Source: Posidonia oceanica (Eukaryota; Streptophyta; Magnoliopsida; Alismatales; Posidoniaceae). Taken from it: a stretch of DNA of 64,000 bases. The stretch spans positions 3,224,001 through 3,288,000 of the forward strand of contig JAZBRS010000011.1 of NCBI GenBank assembly GCA_037176725.1. The letters are read 5' to 3'. Every line of letters starts with the position of its first letter. The first letter of the stretch is position 1. The position numbers and the translations under genes were made by a program. The notes beneath the pieces were generated by a model. It did not search any database, was not told the origin of the DNA, and was given only the letters and a program-made list of their open reading frames with translations. Positions 23,786-35,379 of this stretch are shown here, piece by piece.

Positions 23786-25096
23786 TTAGACTAGACTCCG
23801 GCTTTCGTTCCCGGCTTTTCGCTCACTTGTTTTGTAGCTTTGTCTGCCTTGTGTGCCTTCTTCGCCTGTTTTGCTCGCTTTTCTGTGCAAACTCCTAGCG
23901 AGTCGCTTCGTAGCTACTTTGCTTAGGTTTTGCACCCCTTTTGTCTCGGTTTGCGCTTTCCTTTGCCTGGCTTTGCTCCTTTGCCTGTTTATTTACTTAC
24001 TGTCTTGCTTGCGCTCTTATTTCTTTTACAGTCTGCTTACTTTTACCTTACTTTACCTTACTTGCTTATAGCTGCTTTAATTCTTGCACATTGCATGTCT
24101 ACATACTTTGTTTGGCTAAAATACATGCTTTTTGAATGTTGAACGCTTCTTTTACACTCTTGCTATGTCACTACACACGCACATGATATGCTTACATGCC
24201 TTTTGACTTGATGAATGTTTTTCTTCACCATTATATTCACAAACACTCGCACATGCCATGCACTTGCCTTTTGTTGTGTTGTATGATTGTTTGCCTGCCA
24301 TGCTTGACTGATTTTCTTCCCCTTTGCACTTGCCATGCTTAGGATAGTAGAGACTTGTCTGATTCCCCCATGGTTAACTAAAAAATGCGAGTAAAAAGAA
24401 CTTCTAGGAGCAACTAGAGACTACAAACAATCCTTCACTCCCTTTGGTTAATAAAATGCGCAAGATAAAAACTCTAATCATTTTGCATAAGCATCATATA
24501 GGGCATGCATTCTTCTCCTCTGAGTCCACCTACTAGTCTGCGAAGGACGGTTCCGGCCTCTTGTTCCACTGCTTTGGGCGTGGCATAAGTTGGTCGGTCC
24601 GTCCCCTCCTTGTCCGGGGGTCGTGTCGGTGTTAGTAGAGGGTACCACCCACGCTTTGGCGGGGTAGAGGCCACCAACGCACCACCCTGTCATTACCTGA
24701 GCTTTGGGCCGGGAGTTAGACAGGGGACCTACTTTTTCTGACCTAAGTCGGTGACCCGTACATCCAGGGATACCCGAAGTAGACAACCTTACTAGGAAAC
24801 ACTAGTTAGGTAAGGGGGGCATACTAGAAAGCATGCACATCATTCATGCCACTTAACTAACTCATTTGCATTCATCTTTAGTTTCTAACCCTAATTTCCT
24901 TCTGTTGTGTCAGCGTGATCGGTAAGCGAGTTTCCCTTTGCCAAAACTCGAGTATCGACCCTCGTTGACGCCCTTTTGCGACTTGGTTCGCGACCATTCC
25001 CCTTCCGAGCTATTCGCACTTGCGACGATAGCTCCTCTTAGGAAGCACCTCTTGAACACTCGTCGCAGCCCTGTTCTCACGCGCTCTAGGTCAGCA
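23786..25096 (+). other. Untranslated leader of element B
   Basis: 1.3 kb, T-rich in the first half. It includes the conserved GCGAAGGACGGTTCCGGCCT and AGTAGAGGGTACCACCCACG blocks (24540-24660). Near its end is TTCTGTTGTGTCAG (AG at 24912-24913), an acceptor-like site 184 nt before gag, followed eight bases later by the donor-like G|GTAAGC at 24921. No gene is evident. Confidence 0.75.
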
Positions 25097-27561
25097 ATGG
25101 CCCAGTACGTTAGTGAGCCTTCTTTTACTCCTGTCACGGAGGGTGTTTCCGTTCTGGCCCCTCCGGTTGCTCTTTCTGTCTCCCTTGTTCCCCCTCCGAT
25201 GCCAGGGTTTCCTCCTCTGACGTCTCTAGGTTCTCAGTACACCCCGGGACAGTGGCAAGCCTCCCTTCCTCCGGATCCGGTCGCCGAGTCTATCTTGACG
25301 GCCGTTACTCGCGCTCCGGAGACGCCACTGCCCCCTCCGTCCCAAGGATACGTTGCTTTCGACAATCCCTTCCACCGCTGCTGCGACCCTTTCTGTGGAA
25401 TCCTTCCCTCCCGGACAGCCTGTGTCCGTGCCACTTGTTTCTCAGCCCCCGCCGGCACTGCACTTCAGCGTCCCCACTGCCGAGACGCCCGAAGCGCAGT
25501 ACCAGCACTTGATGGAGCTTGCCCAGAGACTGCAGGGCATGGCTCTATCAGTTCGTCCCTCTTCTGTCTCTGTCGTCCCTGAGGTTCCTCCGAGGCCAGT
25601 TCCTGCATTTCATGCATCAACCTCTGCACCTCCGCCTCGACCATCGTCGCAACTGCTCACGGTTCCGACGATGGGGGCCCGGTTACCGCCTCCTGCACAA
25701 CACTTAGCACAGCACGCTCCACTTCCTTCTGGTGGTCAGTCCTTTGGACCGACTGGAGCCCAGTACCTCACTGGCTTGCTGTCTGGCACTCCGCCCGTAC
25801 AGCAACTGGTGCTCCGTCATCCTACCCCTATCCCAGCACAGCATGGCATTTATTCTTCTCCTCTTCACCAGGTCCAGCATCCTGCATACACTCCTGCATA
25901 CACAGTCCCCCAGCACGGATACGTCGGCCATCCCGTTGCTCCACCAGGCGACGCTATGGTAGATCCGGAGGAGCACTTAGGTGCGACCCATTCGGCGTAT
26001 GTGCTCGCTACCCCTGCTGATCCCTCTCCTACAGCAGCAATCCCAGACCCCATCAATAACCGGATGGACGTCTTGGAGAAGGCACTACGACTAGTGCAGG
26101 GTACTGAGCACCACACCTACCAATTCCGGGACCTCTGCTGCTTTCCAGAGGCGGTACTCCCCCCGAAGTTCAAAATCCCAGACTTCGAGAAGTATAATGG
26201 TAGGGGCTGCCCCGTAGCACACTTGAAGGCGTATTGCGGTGATCTCGCTCAGCTTCAGGCCGACGAGAGGTTGCTGATCCGCTTGTTCCAGAAAAGTTTG
26301 ACCGGGCCGGCACTCAAGTGGTTTACATCACTTGATATGTCAGCCATCAAGACTTGGAACGACCTCAGTCAGGCGTTCCTGGAGCAATACTCCTTCAACC
26401 TCGATCTTGTCCCAAAGAGGGCGGACTTGATCGCTATCAAGCAGAAACTCTGGCGAGCCGTTCGGGGAGTACGTCGGCCGCTGGCGCGCCCTTGCCTCTC
26501 AGGTTCGAGATAGACCCTCTGACGAGGAATCTATCGAGATCGTTATCAAAGGGGCGCAGCCGTCTCTCGGAGCTCTGCTTAGCATCCAACCAGTCACTAC
26601 TTTTGCAGCACTCATCAAAGCTGGAGCGCGCATGGAGAGTTCCTTGCGGAGTGGCAACTTCCCGGCTCTCTCTGCGTTCGCTAAGCAGGCAGTGATAAGC
26701 AGCAACAGTGCCAACAGCAGCGCCTCCAACAACAACAACAGCGCCAGCAGCAACAACCGCTCGAAGAGGAAGGATCCGTCGAAACCCGCTGTTGCTTTCG
26801 TCGATTCTCCTGCTGTGCCTGTTCGCTTGCCGTCCCGGCCTGCCCCAGCTCAGATAGTGTACGCTCCTGCATCTAGGAATCCGCACACACCACACATCAC
26901 TACCACCGCTAGACCGGTCTATCCTGCCGCACCGGTCCAGCAAGGCTCACACCCAAGGCAAAGAAGACCACCCGCTGAAAGGAGGAATTTCACCCCACTG
27001 GTGGAACCACTCACAGTCATCTTGCCGAAGGTTGCATCGCTCCTGAAGTTCCCGGAGGTTCGTCCGCCGCCAAACCCTCTGCCGCATTGGTTTAGGCCGG
27101 ACCTCTTCTGCAATTTCCATCGAAGCGTCGGGCATTCGACGGACAATTGCTTCTCCCTACGGAACGCGATTCAGGACCTGATCGAATCGGGAACGATTGT
27201 GATCGACACGCACGAGGCTTCCACTCAAGCACGCACTCATGCATCTACATCTCCAGCTGTTCTCCCGCATTCTGGCATCGTCCGCCAACCTTTACCAGAG
27301 CACTCTTATCCGGGAGGGGCGGGAACCTCAGGCGTCCACTCTGTCTTTCCTTCCGGGCCCGCTACTTTTGTAGTAGACCCTTCCGATCTTATCTCTGACA
27401 TCTCTGAGCCTTTCCCAGTCAGTCTCTATCTTGCGGCAGTCACCGGCTCCGAGTCGGGAATCCACTTGATCCGACCGCGTGCCAGGCCGGAGCGCCCTCT
27501 CGCGCCTCCCACCGTGCTCCCTCAGGCTCAATCTTCTGTACACCTTTTGGCTAGAGCCTAG
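25097..27561 (+). CDS. gag: gag of element B (two frameshifts)
   Basis: Capsid/nucleocapsid polyprotein. I chose ATG 25097 (MAQYVSEP) because all relatives in the window start MAQ- at the same place after GGTCAGC. Order: a Pro-rich N-terminal region (25097-26000), Retrotrans_gag-type core (about 26130-26620, with KWFTSLDMSAIKTW and FNLDLVPKRADL), an Asn/Ser-rich linker (26690-26760, SSNSANSSASNNNN) and a zinc-knuckle variant CX2HX4HX4C (CNFHRSVGHSTDNC, about 27110-27151). A Pro/Ser-rich tail ends in TAG at 27559. The frame shifts near 25350-25356 and again near 26446-26456, so this copy cannot make one intact Gag. The terminal TAG is followed in the same frame by the protease region, and a TAG lies at the equivalent point in G (54081). 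Confidence 0.9.
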
Positions 27562-30500
27562 CCTAGTCCTCCCATTCACCTTCTAGGGCAGCCCCAGCTA
27601 CACCTTCTAGGCAGACCTCAACCTACCCCAGCCTTCCCACCCCAACAACCATATCCCCTAGATAGACCTCCAAATCCTATAGGTCCCCCTATAACCTCTC
27701 CTGTGCTCGCAGCACATGCTCCAGTCGTCATTGATTTGACCCTGGACACCCATCGTGTCCCTTACAGCTACGCCACAGAAATGTGCGCGGAAGTAACGCG
27801 ATCGGGGAGGGTTTATAGGCCCCCAGCACCGGCAATTAGGCCAGCTCACCCTAGACCTGTTATGCCCCCACCCTCAGGCCAACCCATAGTAGATCCAACT
27901 CCAGATCAGCCTGTAGCTAGCCAGATCCCTATCCAGCCTGTAGTAACCCAGTTTCCTTCCACTACCCCCTTAGAACCTGCTAGAATCACCCCTCCAGCTG
28001 CTAGGAGAAGCCAACCTAAAGCAGACCTAACCTCCCAGCTTAAGAAGGTCAAAGCCGACATCTCCATCTGGGATTTGATCCACACTTCTGCCGAACACCG
28101 CGAGGCTTTTCTTTCGCGTGTTCCAGGCTGCTCGTGTGTCCCAGTCCATTGAGCCTTCTGCCTTGGAGAGCATGGTTGGGTTAATCGCGGAGCCCCAGGT
28201 CATCTCTTTTACAAGTGATGAGCTACCTCCGGTAGGGATTAATCACAACCAGCCCCTATTCGTCACGGTGCAGTTCAAAAGCTTCCGCATTCCCCTAACA
28301 CTGGTTGATAACGGGTCAGGCCTTAACGTCTGCCCCTTGCGCACAGCAACCAAGCTCGGATTCAAAGCCGAGGATATCACGCCAGCCGTGAAGGGAATGA
28401 CTGCGTTTGACAACACTCACCATGACGCTCTAGGGATTCTGATTATCCCCCTGGCTATTGGTCCGGTCGTCTTCGACGTAGAATTCTATGTCGTCGACTT
28501 GAAGCCTAACTTCAATCTTCTGCTTGGGCGCCCTTGGCTCCACAAGCATCAGGTCCTTCCTTCGACCCTCCATCGAATGATAAAGTACCGTCGCGGCGAC
28601 GATGTCATTGTCGTCATGGCGGAGAACTTTGAGAAGGAGCGGATCGAAGCAGTCTCCCCTGTGTCTTCACAATCTATCCCGTTTGACCCTGAGACTTCTG
28701 AAGCCCTATATCGCGTTAATCGGTGCGAGCCGGTTAACTTCGTTCCTGATCTTGAACGTGTCAACTCCTTGACCGTTCACAATAACCCCTTTCGAATGGT
28801 CGAGAATGTATGTCACAGGTGGGGTTACATAAAGGGTACGCCGCTCGGGCGTCACGGCCAAGGGATCGTAGAGCCGATCGTAGCAGTGGAGCGAAGGAAG
28901 TCTGAAGGTCTCGGTTACGAACCAAAGCTCAACGAAGATCACTGTTTCCAGCTCAAGGACCATGCACCAGCCATTCCCAGAGACCTCACTAACTTTACCA
29001 GTGCAGGAATTCTGGGATCAACCGACTACCAAGCCACAGCGCCGGCAGAGGATTGGGTGTGTATTGAGGACTACTACTCGGATGAGGAGCAGTCTGATGC
29101 AACAGAGGCAGTCCCAATCAACTCAGCAGAAACAGTGGTCAGAGCAGAGGCCCCACAGTCAATTTATTCAGCTCTCCCTCTGGCAGAAACAGCAGGCAAT
29201 TCAGCAGGCCCTGTGGCAGATTCAAGTTCTCATCCTTTTGCAGCCACAACAGTTCTCCAGCAACAGTCAGCAGCAGTGCAGGAGTCAGAGACACTCCTCT
29301 TGACAGAACCAAGTATGCTACCAGCGGTCACAGACACATCAGTGCCACTGCCCCCATCTCTGGAGGGGCAGTCCATCAACTCAGTCAGCAGCGTGGCCCA
29401 GCCCGCTCCCTCAGCATCATCTTCAGGAATGCAGCTGGCGCAGTCCGCTCTGCATTCTCCTGACAACCTGCAGCAGCTCTCATGGCAAGACCCCATGGCG
29501 TCAGAGGCTGCGCTCCCTCAGTCACGGATCGACACAAAAGGCCAACTGAGCATTACATTCTCCGGGCCCTTGAGCCCTCCAAAGAGCACCCCTGCTTATT
29601 CTCCAACAGTGACCCTGGAAGCTTATTCATCAGTAGCACCGCTGGCCTGTCTATTTGGGCCTTCTACATCAGAACTGCCATCGGTGGACGCGCCCGTGAA
29701 CCAGATCATGCAAATTCCAAGGGCAGCAATCCGTCTTGCAGCCGGGCCAGTGCCGCAGGCCCCCGGCGCCTACTACGTCGACTCCCCCTCAGACGAAGAA
29801 GAAGGAGTGGTGATAGAAGCGCAGGTCGATTCTTGGATGTCTGACTTAGAGCTACTTTATCAAGAACAGATCAAGTCAATAGCAGAAGACCTGGCAGATC
29901 ATCAAGCTGCAGAAAGGAAAGGGAAAGCCGTGGTTACAGACCCTCCTCTGCAGGAGGACCATGCTTCTGTCATGGTCCTAGAAGACTCAACAGCGCCGGA
30001 CTCCCCTAGACCAGATGAGCTCATCACTCTTCAACCAGAAGGCGGGTCTAGGTGGTTTGTGCAACCCATGCCCCACCTGAGCAATGCATCGAGCGGCAGT
30101 GACCAGATCAGCCGCCAGTCCGGCATATCCTCCACAAGCACACTAGAAGACCCAGAGGGAGGAGCATTAGCAGTAGATACAGCAGCAGCAGAGCAGAATG
30201 CCTCAGCAGCCTCAGCAGCACAATCGGCAGAGCAGTCAGCAGTATCAGCAGCAGAGTCAGTTGAGCCCTCAGTAGAATCAGCAGAGCACTCAGCAGAGTC
30301 AGTCAGGCCAGAGCAAACAGCAGAAGGAGTTGCTGGGACGGAGGTCGCGCACCGAGGCTACAAGAATACGCGAGTAGGCGTGACCATCCTGAAACGTCAC
30401 CAGGGCCAAGCAGCGGAACACATGCACTCTTTCGACATCACAAGCCCTTCCTTCAAGAAAGAGATCCTCTCGGAACTTATTGCTTATGGAGAAGAGGATG

Positions 30501-30664
30501 ATACGGGCATGGATGAGACTGACGAATCATTGCCCGAGTTCCAGCCCTATGACGACGACCCAGAAGGCCCCAACCTCCATGTCGAAGAAGAAACGGAGGT
30601 TGTCAACATTGGCACAGCTGAGGAAGTTAGAGAAGTTTGCATCAGTGCCCAGCTGTCCGCCTAG
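27562..30664 (+). CDS. pro: Protease region of pol, with G-patch-like segment and long linker (element B)
   Basis: The first part (27562-28112) is in gag's last frame and contains TRSGRVYRPP and DISIWDLIHTSAEHREAF. An extra T in the TTTTCTTT run at about 28105-28112 shifts the frame. From 28118 a frame of 848 codons follows. Its residues 48-150 form a retropepsin-like domain with active-site variant LVDNGSGLN (Asp at 28307-28309) and the flap/end motif LLLGRPWLH. Residues 235-270 (WGYIKGTPLGRHGQGIVEPI then GLGYEP) resemble a G-patch, a nucleic-acid-binding motif. Residues 300-770 are a low-complexity Ser/Ala/Gln/Glu-rich linker (CAG-rich at 30150-30320). The frame ends with TAG at 30662, after which the same frame continues into RT. 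In Ogre an intron lies between protease and RT; here that segment is open throughout. Confidence 0.85.
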
Positions 30665-31280
30665 GCCCGAGCTGAATTCATCGCGTTCCTGAAAGAATAT
30701 GCGGATGTCTTCGCCTGGAGTTATGAAGATATGGTCGGCCTTGACATAGAGATAGTGGTGCACAATCTGCCATTAAATCCAGATGCTAAGCCAGTAAAGC
30801 AGAAGCTAAGAAGATGGCGACCGCAGTGGCTGCTCATGATCAAAGAGGAGATAATGAAGCAGCTTGGAGTCAACTTCCTGAAGGTCGTTCTTTATCCTGA
30901 ATGGCTGGCAAACATTGTACCTGTGCCCAAGAAAGATGGCCAAATCCGGATCTGCATCGACTACAGGGACCTGAACAAGGCGAGTCCCAAGGACGACTTT
31001 CCATTGCCCCACATTGACGTCCTAGTCGACAATACAGCGGGCCACAAAATGCTCTCCTTCATGGACGGCTTCTCTGGATACAATCAGATCAAAGTGGCAG
31101 AAGAAGACATGGAAAAGACTTCATTCATCACCCCTTGGGGAGTCTTCTGCTACCAAGTCATGCCGTTCGGCCTGAAGAATGCTGGTGCAACCTATCAGAG
31201 GGCCATGACTGCGCTATTCCACGACCTCATGCACCAAGAAGTGGAGGTCTATGTAGACGATATGATTGCCAAAACCAAAA
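30665..31280 (+). CDS. RT: Reverse transcriptase, N-terminal part (element B)
   Basis: RNA-dependent DNA polymerase copying the element's RNA in virus-like particles. It lies in the same frame as the protease ORF but after the TAG at 30662. Visible: EFIAFLKEYADVFAWSYEDM at the start; YPEWLANIVPVPKKDGQIRI; DYRDLNKASPKDDFPLPHID; the first catalytic Asp in SFMDGFSGY (about 31064); FGLKNAGATYQRAM; and the YVDD box at 31250-31261. These are Tat/Ogre-typical RT motifs. Twelve to sixteen bases after YVDD an extra A in the run at 31277-31280 moves the frame, and the rest of pol continues from about 31281 in frame with 31266. With the upstream stop, this RT is disabled. Confidence 0.92.
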
Positions 31281-33878
31281 GGGCCGGAGGATCATCTTGC
31301 CTGTCTCAGAAAGCTCTTTGACCGTCTACGGAAGTACAAGCTGCGCCTGAATCCCAAGAAGTGCGTATTTGGGGTATCTTCTGGCAAACTACTCGGCTAC
31401 ATTGTTAGCCAAAGGGGGATTGAGGTGGACCCGTTGAAAGCGCAAGCCATCGTGGACATGCCACCCCCTAGAACTGAAAAAGAAGTCAGAAGTCTGCTTG
31501 GGCGTTTACAATATATCAGTCGCTTCATTGCACAGCTTACGCCCATCTGTGAACCCATTTTCAAGCTCTTAAGGAAGAATGCGCAGATTCACTGGAGCGA
31601 GGAGTGTCAAGCTGCATTTGCCAAGATCAAGCAGCTGCTGATCAAGCCTCCTGTCCTGGTCCCGCCTACGCCAGGGAGACCCTTACTTCTCTACCTTTCT
31701 ACCACGCAGTATTCCATGGGCGCCGTCTTGGGCCAGCATGACAAATCTGGTAGAAAGGAGCGCGCCATCTACTACCTGAGCAAGAAGTTTAACGAATGCG
31801 AAGCCAGGTACAGTACACTAGAGAAGACTTGCTTGTCCCTTGTCTGGGCTGCACAGAAGCTGAGGCACTACATGATGGCATACCCAGTGCAGCTCTTATG
31901 CCGGCATGATCCTATCAAGTTCCTTTTTCAAAAGCCGGTCATGGTGGGCAGATGTGCTAAGTGGCAGGTGTTATTGTCTCAGTACGACATCACCTTTGTC
32001 ACACAGAAATCCATGAAGGGTCAAGCAATGGCAGACCATCTTGCTGACCTCCCTCTGCCTGAATACCAGCCCCTCCAGACGCAATTTCCTGATGAAGACA
32101 TTCTCTTTGCAATGGAGGACTCTGAGCAGAAAGATCCTGAAGAAGCAGAGGAATGGCAGCTTTACTTTGATGGTGCAGTCAACAAGAAGGGCCGAGGCGT
32201 AGGCGCAGTGCTGACCACGCCCCAAGGACAGATGACTCCTTTCGCAAGGAAGCTGACTTTCACCTGCACAAACAATGAAGCGGAGTACGAAGCGTGCATC
32301 CTAGGGTTGAAAGTCGCCCTCGAGCATGAGGCGCAGAAGCTGCATGTGCACGACGATGCCATGCTGGTGATTTCTCAAGTGAACGGCGATTGGAAGACAA
32401 AAGATCCCAAGCTTGTGCCGTATCACGAACACCTGCTGAGGCTGATGGAAAAATTCAAGAGCATCCGCTTCACGTACCTGAACAGAGCAAAGAACGCGTA
32501 TGCAGACGCACTAGCAACTCTGGCATCCTGGCTCACCATTTCAGAAGACAGCACTGTGGATGTATCAGTCACTCGCATTGAACAGCCTGCATACTGCATG
32601 AGCATAGAAGAAGCGGATCCCGCAGAGGGGCAGCCCTGGTATCAAGACATAAAATCTTTTCTGGAGTCTGGTAGCTTTCCCCCTGATACCTCGGCAGCGG
32701 ACAAGAGAACTCTGGCGCGTCTGGCGTCAAAGTATGTGTTGGGGGCTGGGCAGCTGTACAGAAGGTCATACAATCAGATGCTATTGCGCTGCCTGGGCGA
32801 ATCGGAGGCTGACACGCTGATGCTTCAAGTGCATGCGGGGACCTGTGGCCCGTACATGAACGGCGTCCTCCTGGCCAAGAAGATTATGCTTCAAGGATAT
32901 TTCTGGCAGACCATGGAAGCCGACTGCTGCCGGTTCGTGCGTAGATGCCAAAACTGTCAAATCCATGGTAACTTCATCAAAGCCCCTCCGCATCAGCTGC
33001 ACAACATGTCTTCGCCATGGCCTTTCTCCACCTGGGGGATCGATGTCATTGGCGCCATCCACCCTGCTGCTTCAAATGGCCATCGTTACATTCTGGTAGC
33101 GATCGATTACTTTACCAAGTGGGTGGAAGCAGCCTCTTACAGGACAGTCACCGCTGCGGCAACAGAAAAATTTATCAGAAACAATATTGTTGCCCGATAT
33201 GGGGTCCCGCATTCCGTCGTCTCTGATAATGGCTCAAACTTCATTGCCAAAAGGATCGAAGAATACCTGCAAAGTCTCAAGATCAAGCCCCATCGATCCT
33301 CGCCCTATCGGCCACAGATGAACGGAGCTGTGGAGTCTGCAAACAAGAACATTGTCAAGATTCTGAAGAAAATGGCAGAAACCCACAAGGATTGGCACGA
33401 CAAGCTCCCGTACGCGCTCTGGGCATACAGGACATCAATCCGGACCTCTACAGGAGCCACCCCGTACTCTCTAGTGTACGGAATGGAAGCGGTGTTACCT
33501 GTTGAAGTGGAGATCCCCTCCCTACGGATCCTGCGGGAAGCTGAGTTGGAAGAAGCAGAATGGGTCGAAGACCGCTGCGTCCAACTGAACCTGATTGATG
33601 AGCGCAGATTACAAGCCATGCACAATGCTCACTGCTATCAGAAGCGGATGGCCAGAGCATTCTTGAAGAAGGTCCAGCCCAGAAGCTTCCAGCCAGGGCA
33701 CCTTGTCTTGCGCGCCATTCATTTGCCTGACGGTCGAGGGAAATTCCGACCCAATTGGCGTGGCCCCTTTGTGGTCAAGCGGATCTTTTCGGGAGGCGCT
33801 GTAACTCTTGAGGATATGGACCGGGTCGAGCAGTCTGAGCCCGTCAACCTCTGCTATCTGAAGAAGTACTATCAGTAG
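31281..33878 (+). CDS. pol: pol: RT thumb, native RNase H, archaeal-type RNase H, integrase (element B)
   Basis: This frame is open from 31266 to the TAG at 33876 (870 codons). Numbering residues from 31266: 10-130 RT thumb/connection (LRLNPKKCVFGV, GRLQYISRFIAQL). 140-262 native Ty3-type RNase H, but with Ser145 where the first catalytic Asp is expected (LLYLSTTQ) and HD in place of DH at 214-215. 297-420 second, archaeal-type RNase H with Asp302 (YFDGAVNKKG), Glu338 (NNEAEYEA), Asp364 and Asp414 (YADALA), all four acidic residues present. 515-570 integrase zinc-binding segment with His523, Cys561 and Cys564 but Tyr530 where the second His should be. 588-740 integrase core with Asp593, Asp654 and Glu690 (spacing 35). 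800-870 C-terminal GPFVV region. It ends without overlap with the next ORF. Confidence 0.93.
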   Translation, partial: GPEDHLACLRKLFDRLRKYKLRLNPKKCVFGVSSGKLLGYIVSQRGIEVDPLKAQAIVDMPPPRTEKEVRSLLGRLQYISRFIAQLTPICEPIFKLLRKNAQIHWSEECQAAFAKIKQLLIKPPVLVPPTPGRPLLLYLSTTQYSMGAVLGQHDKSGRKERAIYYLSKKFNECEARYSTLEKTCLSLVWAAQKLRHYMMAYPVQLLCRHDPIKFLFQKPVMVGRCAKWQVLLSQYDITFVTQKSMKGQAMADHLADLPLPEYQPLQTQFPDEDILFAMEDSEQKDPEEAEEWQLYFDGAVNKKGRGVGAVLTTPQGQMTPFARKLTFTCTNNEAEYEACILGLKVALEHEAQKLHVHDDAMLVISQVNGDWKTKDPKLVPYHEHLLRLMEKFKSIRFTYLNRAKNAYADALATLASWLTISEDSTVDVSVTRIEQPAYCMSIEEADPAEGQPWYQDIKSFLESGSFPPDTSAADKRTLARLASKYVLGAGQLYRRSYNQMLLRCLGESEADTLMLQVHAGTCGPYMNGVLLAKKIMLQGYFWQTMEADCCRFVRRCQNCQIHGNFIKAPPHQLHNMSSPWPFSTWGIDVIGAIHPAASNGHRYILVAIDYFTKWVEAASYRTVTAAATEKFIRNNIVARYGVPHSVVSDNGSNFIAKRIEEYLQSLKIKPHRSSPYRPQMNGAVESANKNIVKILKKMAETHKDWHDKLPYALWAYRTSIRTSTGATPYSLVYGMEAVLPVEVEIPSLRILREAELEEAEWVEDRCVQLNLIDERRLQAMHNAHCYQKRMARAFLKKVQPRSFQPGHLVLRAIHLPDGRGKFRPNWRGPFVVKRIFSGGAVTLEDMDRVEQSEPVNLCYLKKYYQ

Positions 33879-35379
33879 CCGAAAGCGGTCCCGTTGTAGA
33901 TGCCCTTCTTCCACCTGCACTCGCATTCTCGCTTTTTTGCATTCCTTCTCTTCAAATCATCATCGTCATCCTTTCGATTCTTGCATTCTCTCTTTTCAAA
34001 TCATCATCGTCATCTTCTCAAATCATGCATTGCTTCCTGCCCGGTGATGACAACCGGAAGTGCTTGCCTGCTCTGGAAAGAGTCACCCTGCCTCACCTGG
34101 CACTACTTAGATGTCTTAGCAAGTGAGGGAGCCACCACCAATAAGGACGGGCGAACTGCCCAATCTCACAAGGACATACACCTCTGAGGGAGAAAAAATG
34201 TTAGGTTGTGAGCTTGAAAAGAGTGAGAATAGACATCTAGGTTTGGGCACCTCCAAGGAACAGAAGACGAAGACAGAAGCCGGCCCTAGAGATAGGGGTG
34301 TGCAGTCTAACCCTGCTCCTTCTACCCATCACACAGCAGACCCAAAGCCTAAAATCCATTACAATTCAAGCACCCTTCTTTTGCCACCAGAATGGGGATA
34401 GCAAAAGCCTGAAAAAAAAAAGAGAAGAAAAAAGATCAAGCAAAAAAAAAAAAAAAAAAAGAAAAAGAAAAAAAAGAGATCGAACAAAAACAAAAACAAA
34501 AAAAAGGAGAAAAGCAAGCAAAAGAAAAAAGAAGAAAAGAAAAGGGCAAAGGCAGCCCAAAAAACACAGGCACCGTTATCCCCCACACTTTACTAGAGAT
34601 CCCCAGCATGTCAAGCCTGAAAAAAAGGGTCTACCACATCCTCCCAAGAGCAAACACATACCTTCTCCTAGCTAGGGGTAGAGAAAGGCTGCATACCTAT
34701 GAGGGAGAAATTTTTCAAAAAAAAAGAGAGAGAGCTGGAAGAATAGGTGTAGGTCCTGAGAGTGTGGCCAGTAGCCTGTCCTCACCACATCACCACCTGT
34801 ATAATGCCAACAACCTGTTCCGGAGCGCCACCAATAATCCAAGAGTCTGAGTAGGGCCCAGTGAGTCAAGGACCACTCTCTTCCTCTACAGCAGGCACCA
34901 AAGCATTCCGTACGCTGAGGGCACTCAAGCATACCCATCCACCCAAGCATATCCATCCATTCAAGCGTACTCATTCGTCCAATAATATTCATCCTCATAA
35001 GCATATCACTGGCATCTTGCATTCATGCATCTTCTTTCTTTCCTTTCCTCTTCCATCAATCTCTCCCGCTCTGCAACACGCTCAGGCCCTGAGACAGTAC
35101 TTCTCCCTAGCAGAGCGCATCGACGACACTCAAGCTGCGTTGGTCTGGATTTCCTACCAACCCTCGCCCCTGTGTCCGCAAGGCTGCTGCAGAATCCCCC
35201 TGCTTATCAGTGCTTAATTGCTATGTTCTGTTATCAACTGCTAGATACACATGGAACTACTTTTTCAGTCTCAGTTTCTGCTTGTTGTCAGTAATTACAT
35301 ACCTGCGAGATCTGACTGTTTATTGATAGCAGGTACCTCAAGCCTTGCAAAAGTTAGCCTATCTTCTGCAACCAGTATA
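33879..35379 (+). other. Pol-to-extra-ORF spacer (element B)
   Basis: 1.5 kb with no convincing gene. It holds TTCAAATCATCATCGTCATC duplicated at about 33952 and 33994, and A-rich low complexity at 34410-34545 with an 18-A run. Near the end is a possible acceptor TATTGATAGCAG|GTACC at about 35321-35337. That could let the next ORF be translated from a spliced RNA, but this is inference. Confidence 0.6.

Noticed and set aside
31250..31285. Programmed frameshift after the YVDD box
   Set aside because: The site is inside the RT domain and is a simple extra A in an A run. Programmed shifts occur between domains, so a mutation or assembly error is more likely.
31971..32225. Antisense frames within pol
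   Set aside because: Shadow frames of a conserved coding region; no motif or conserved start.
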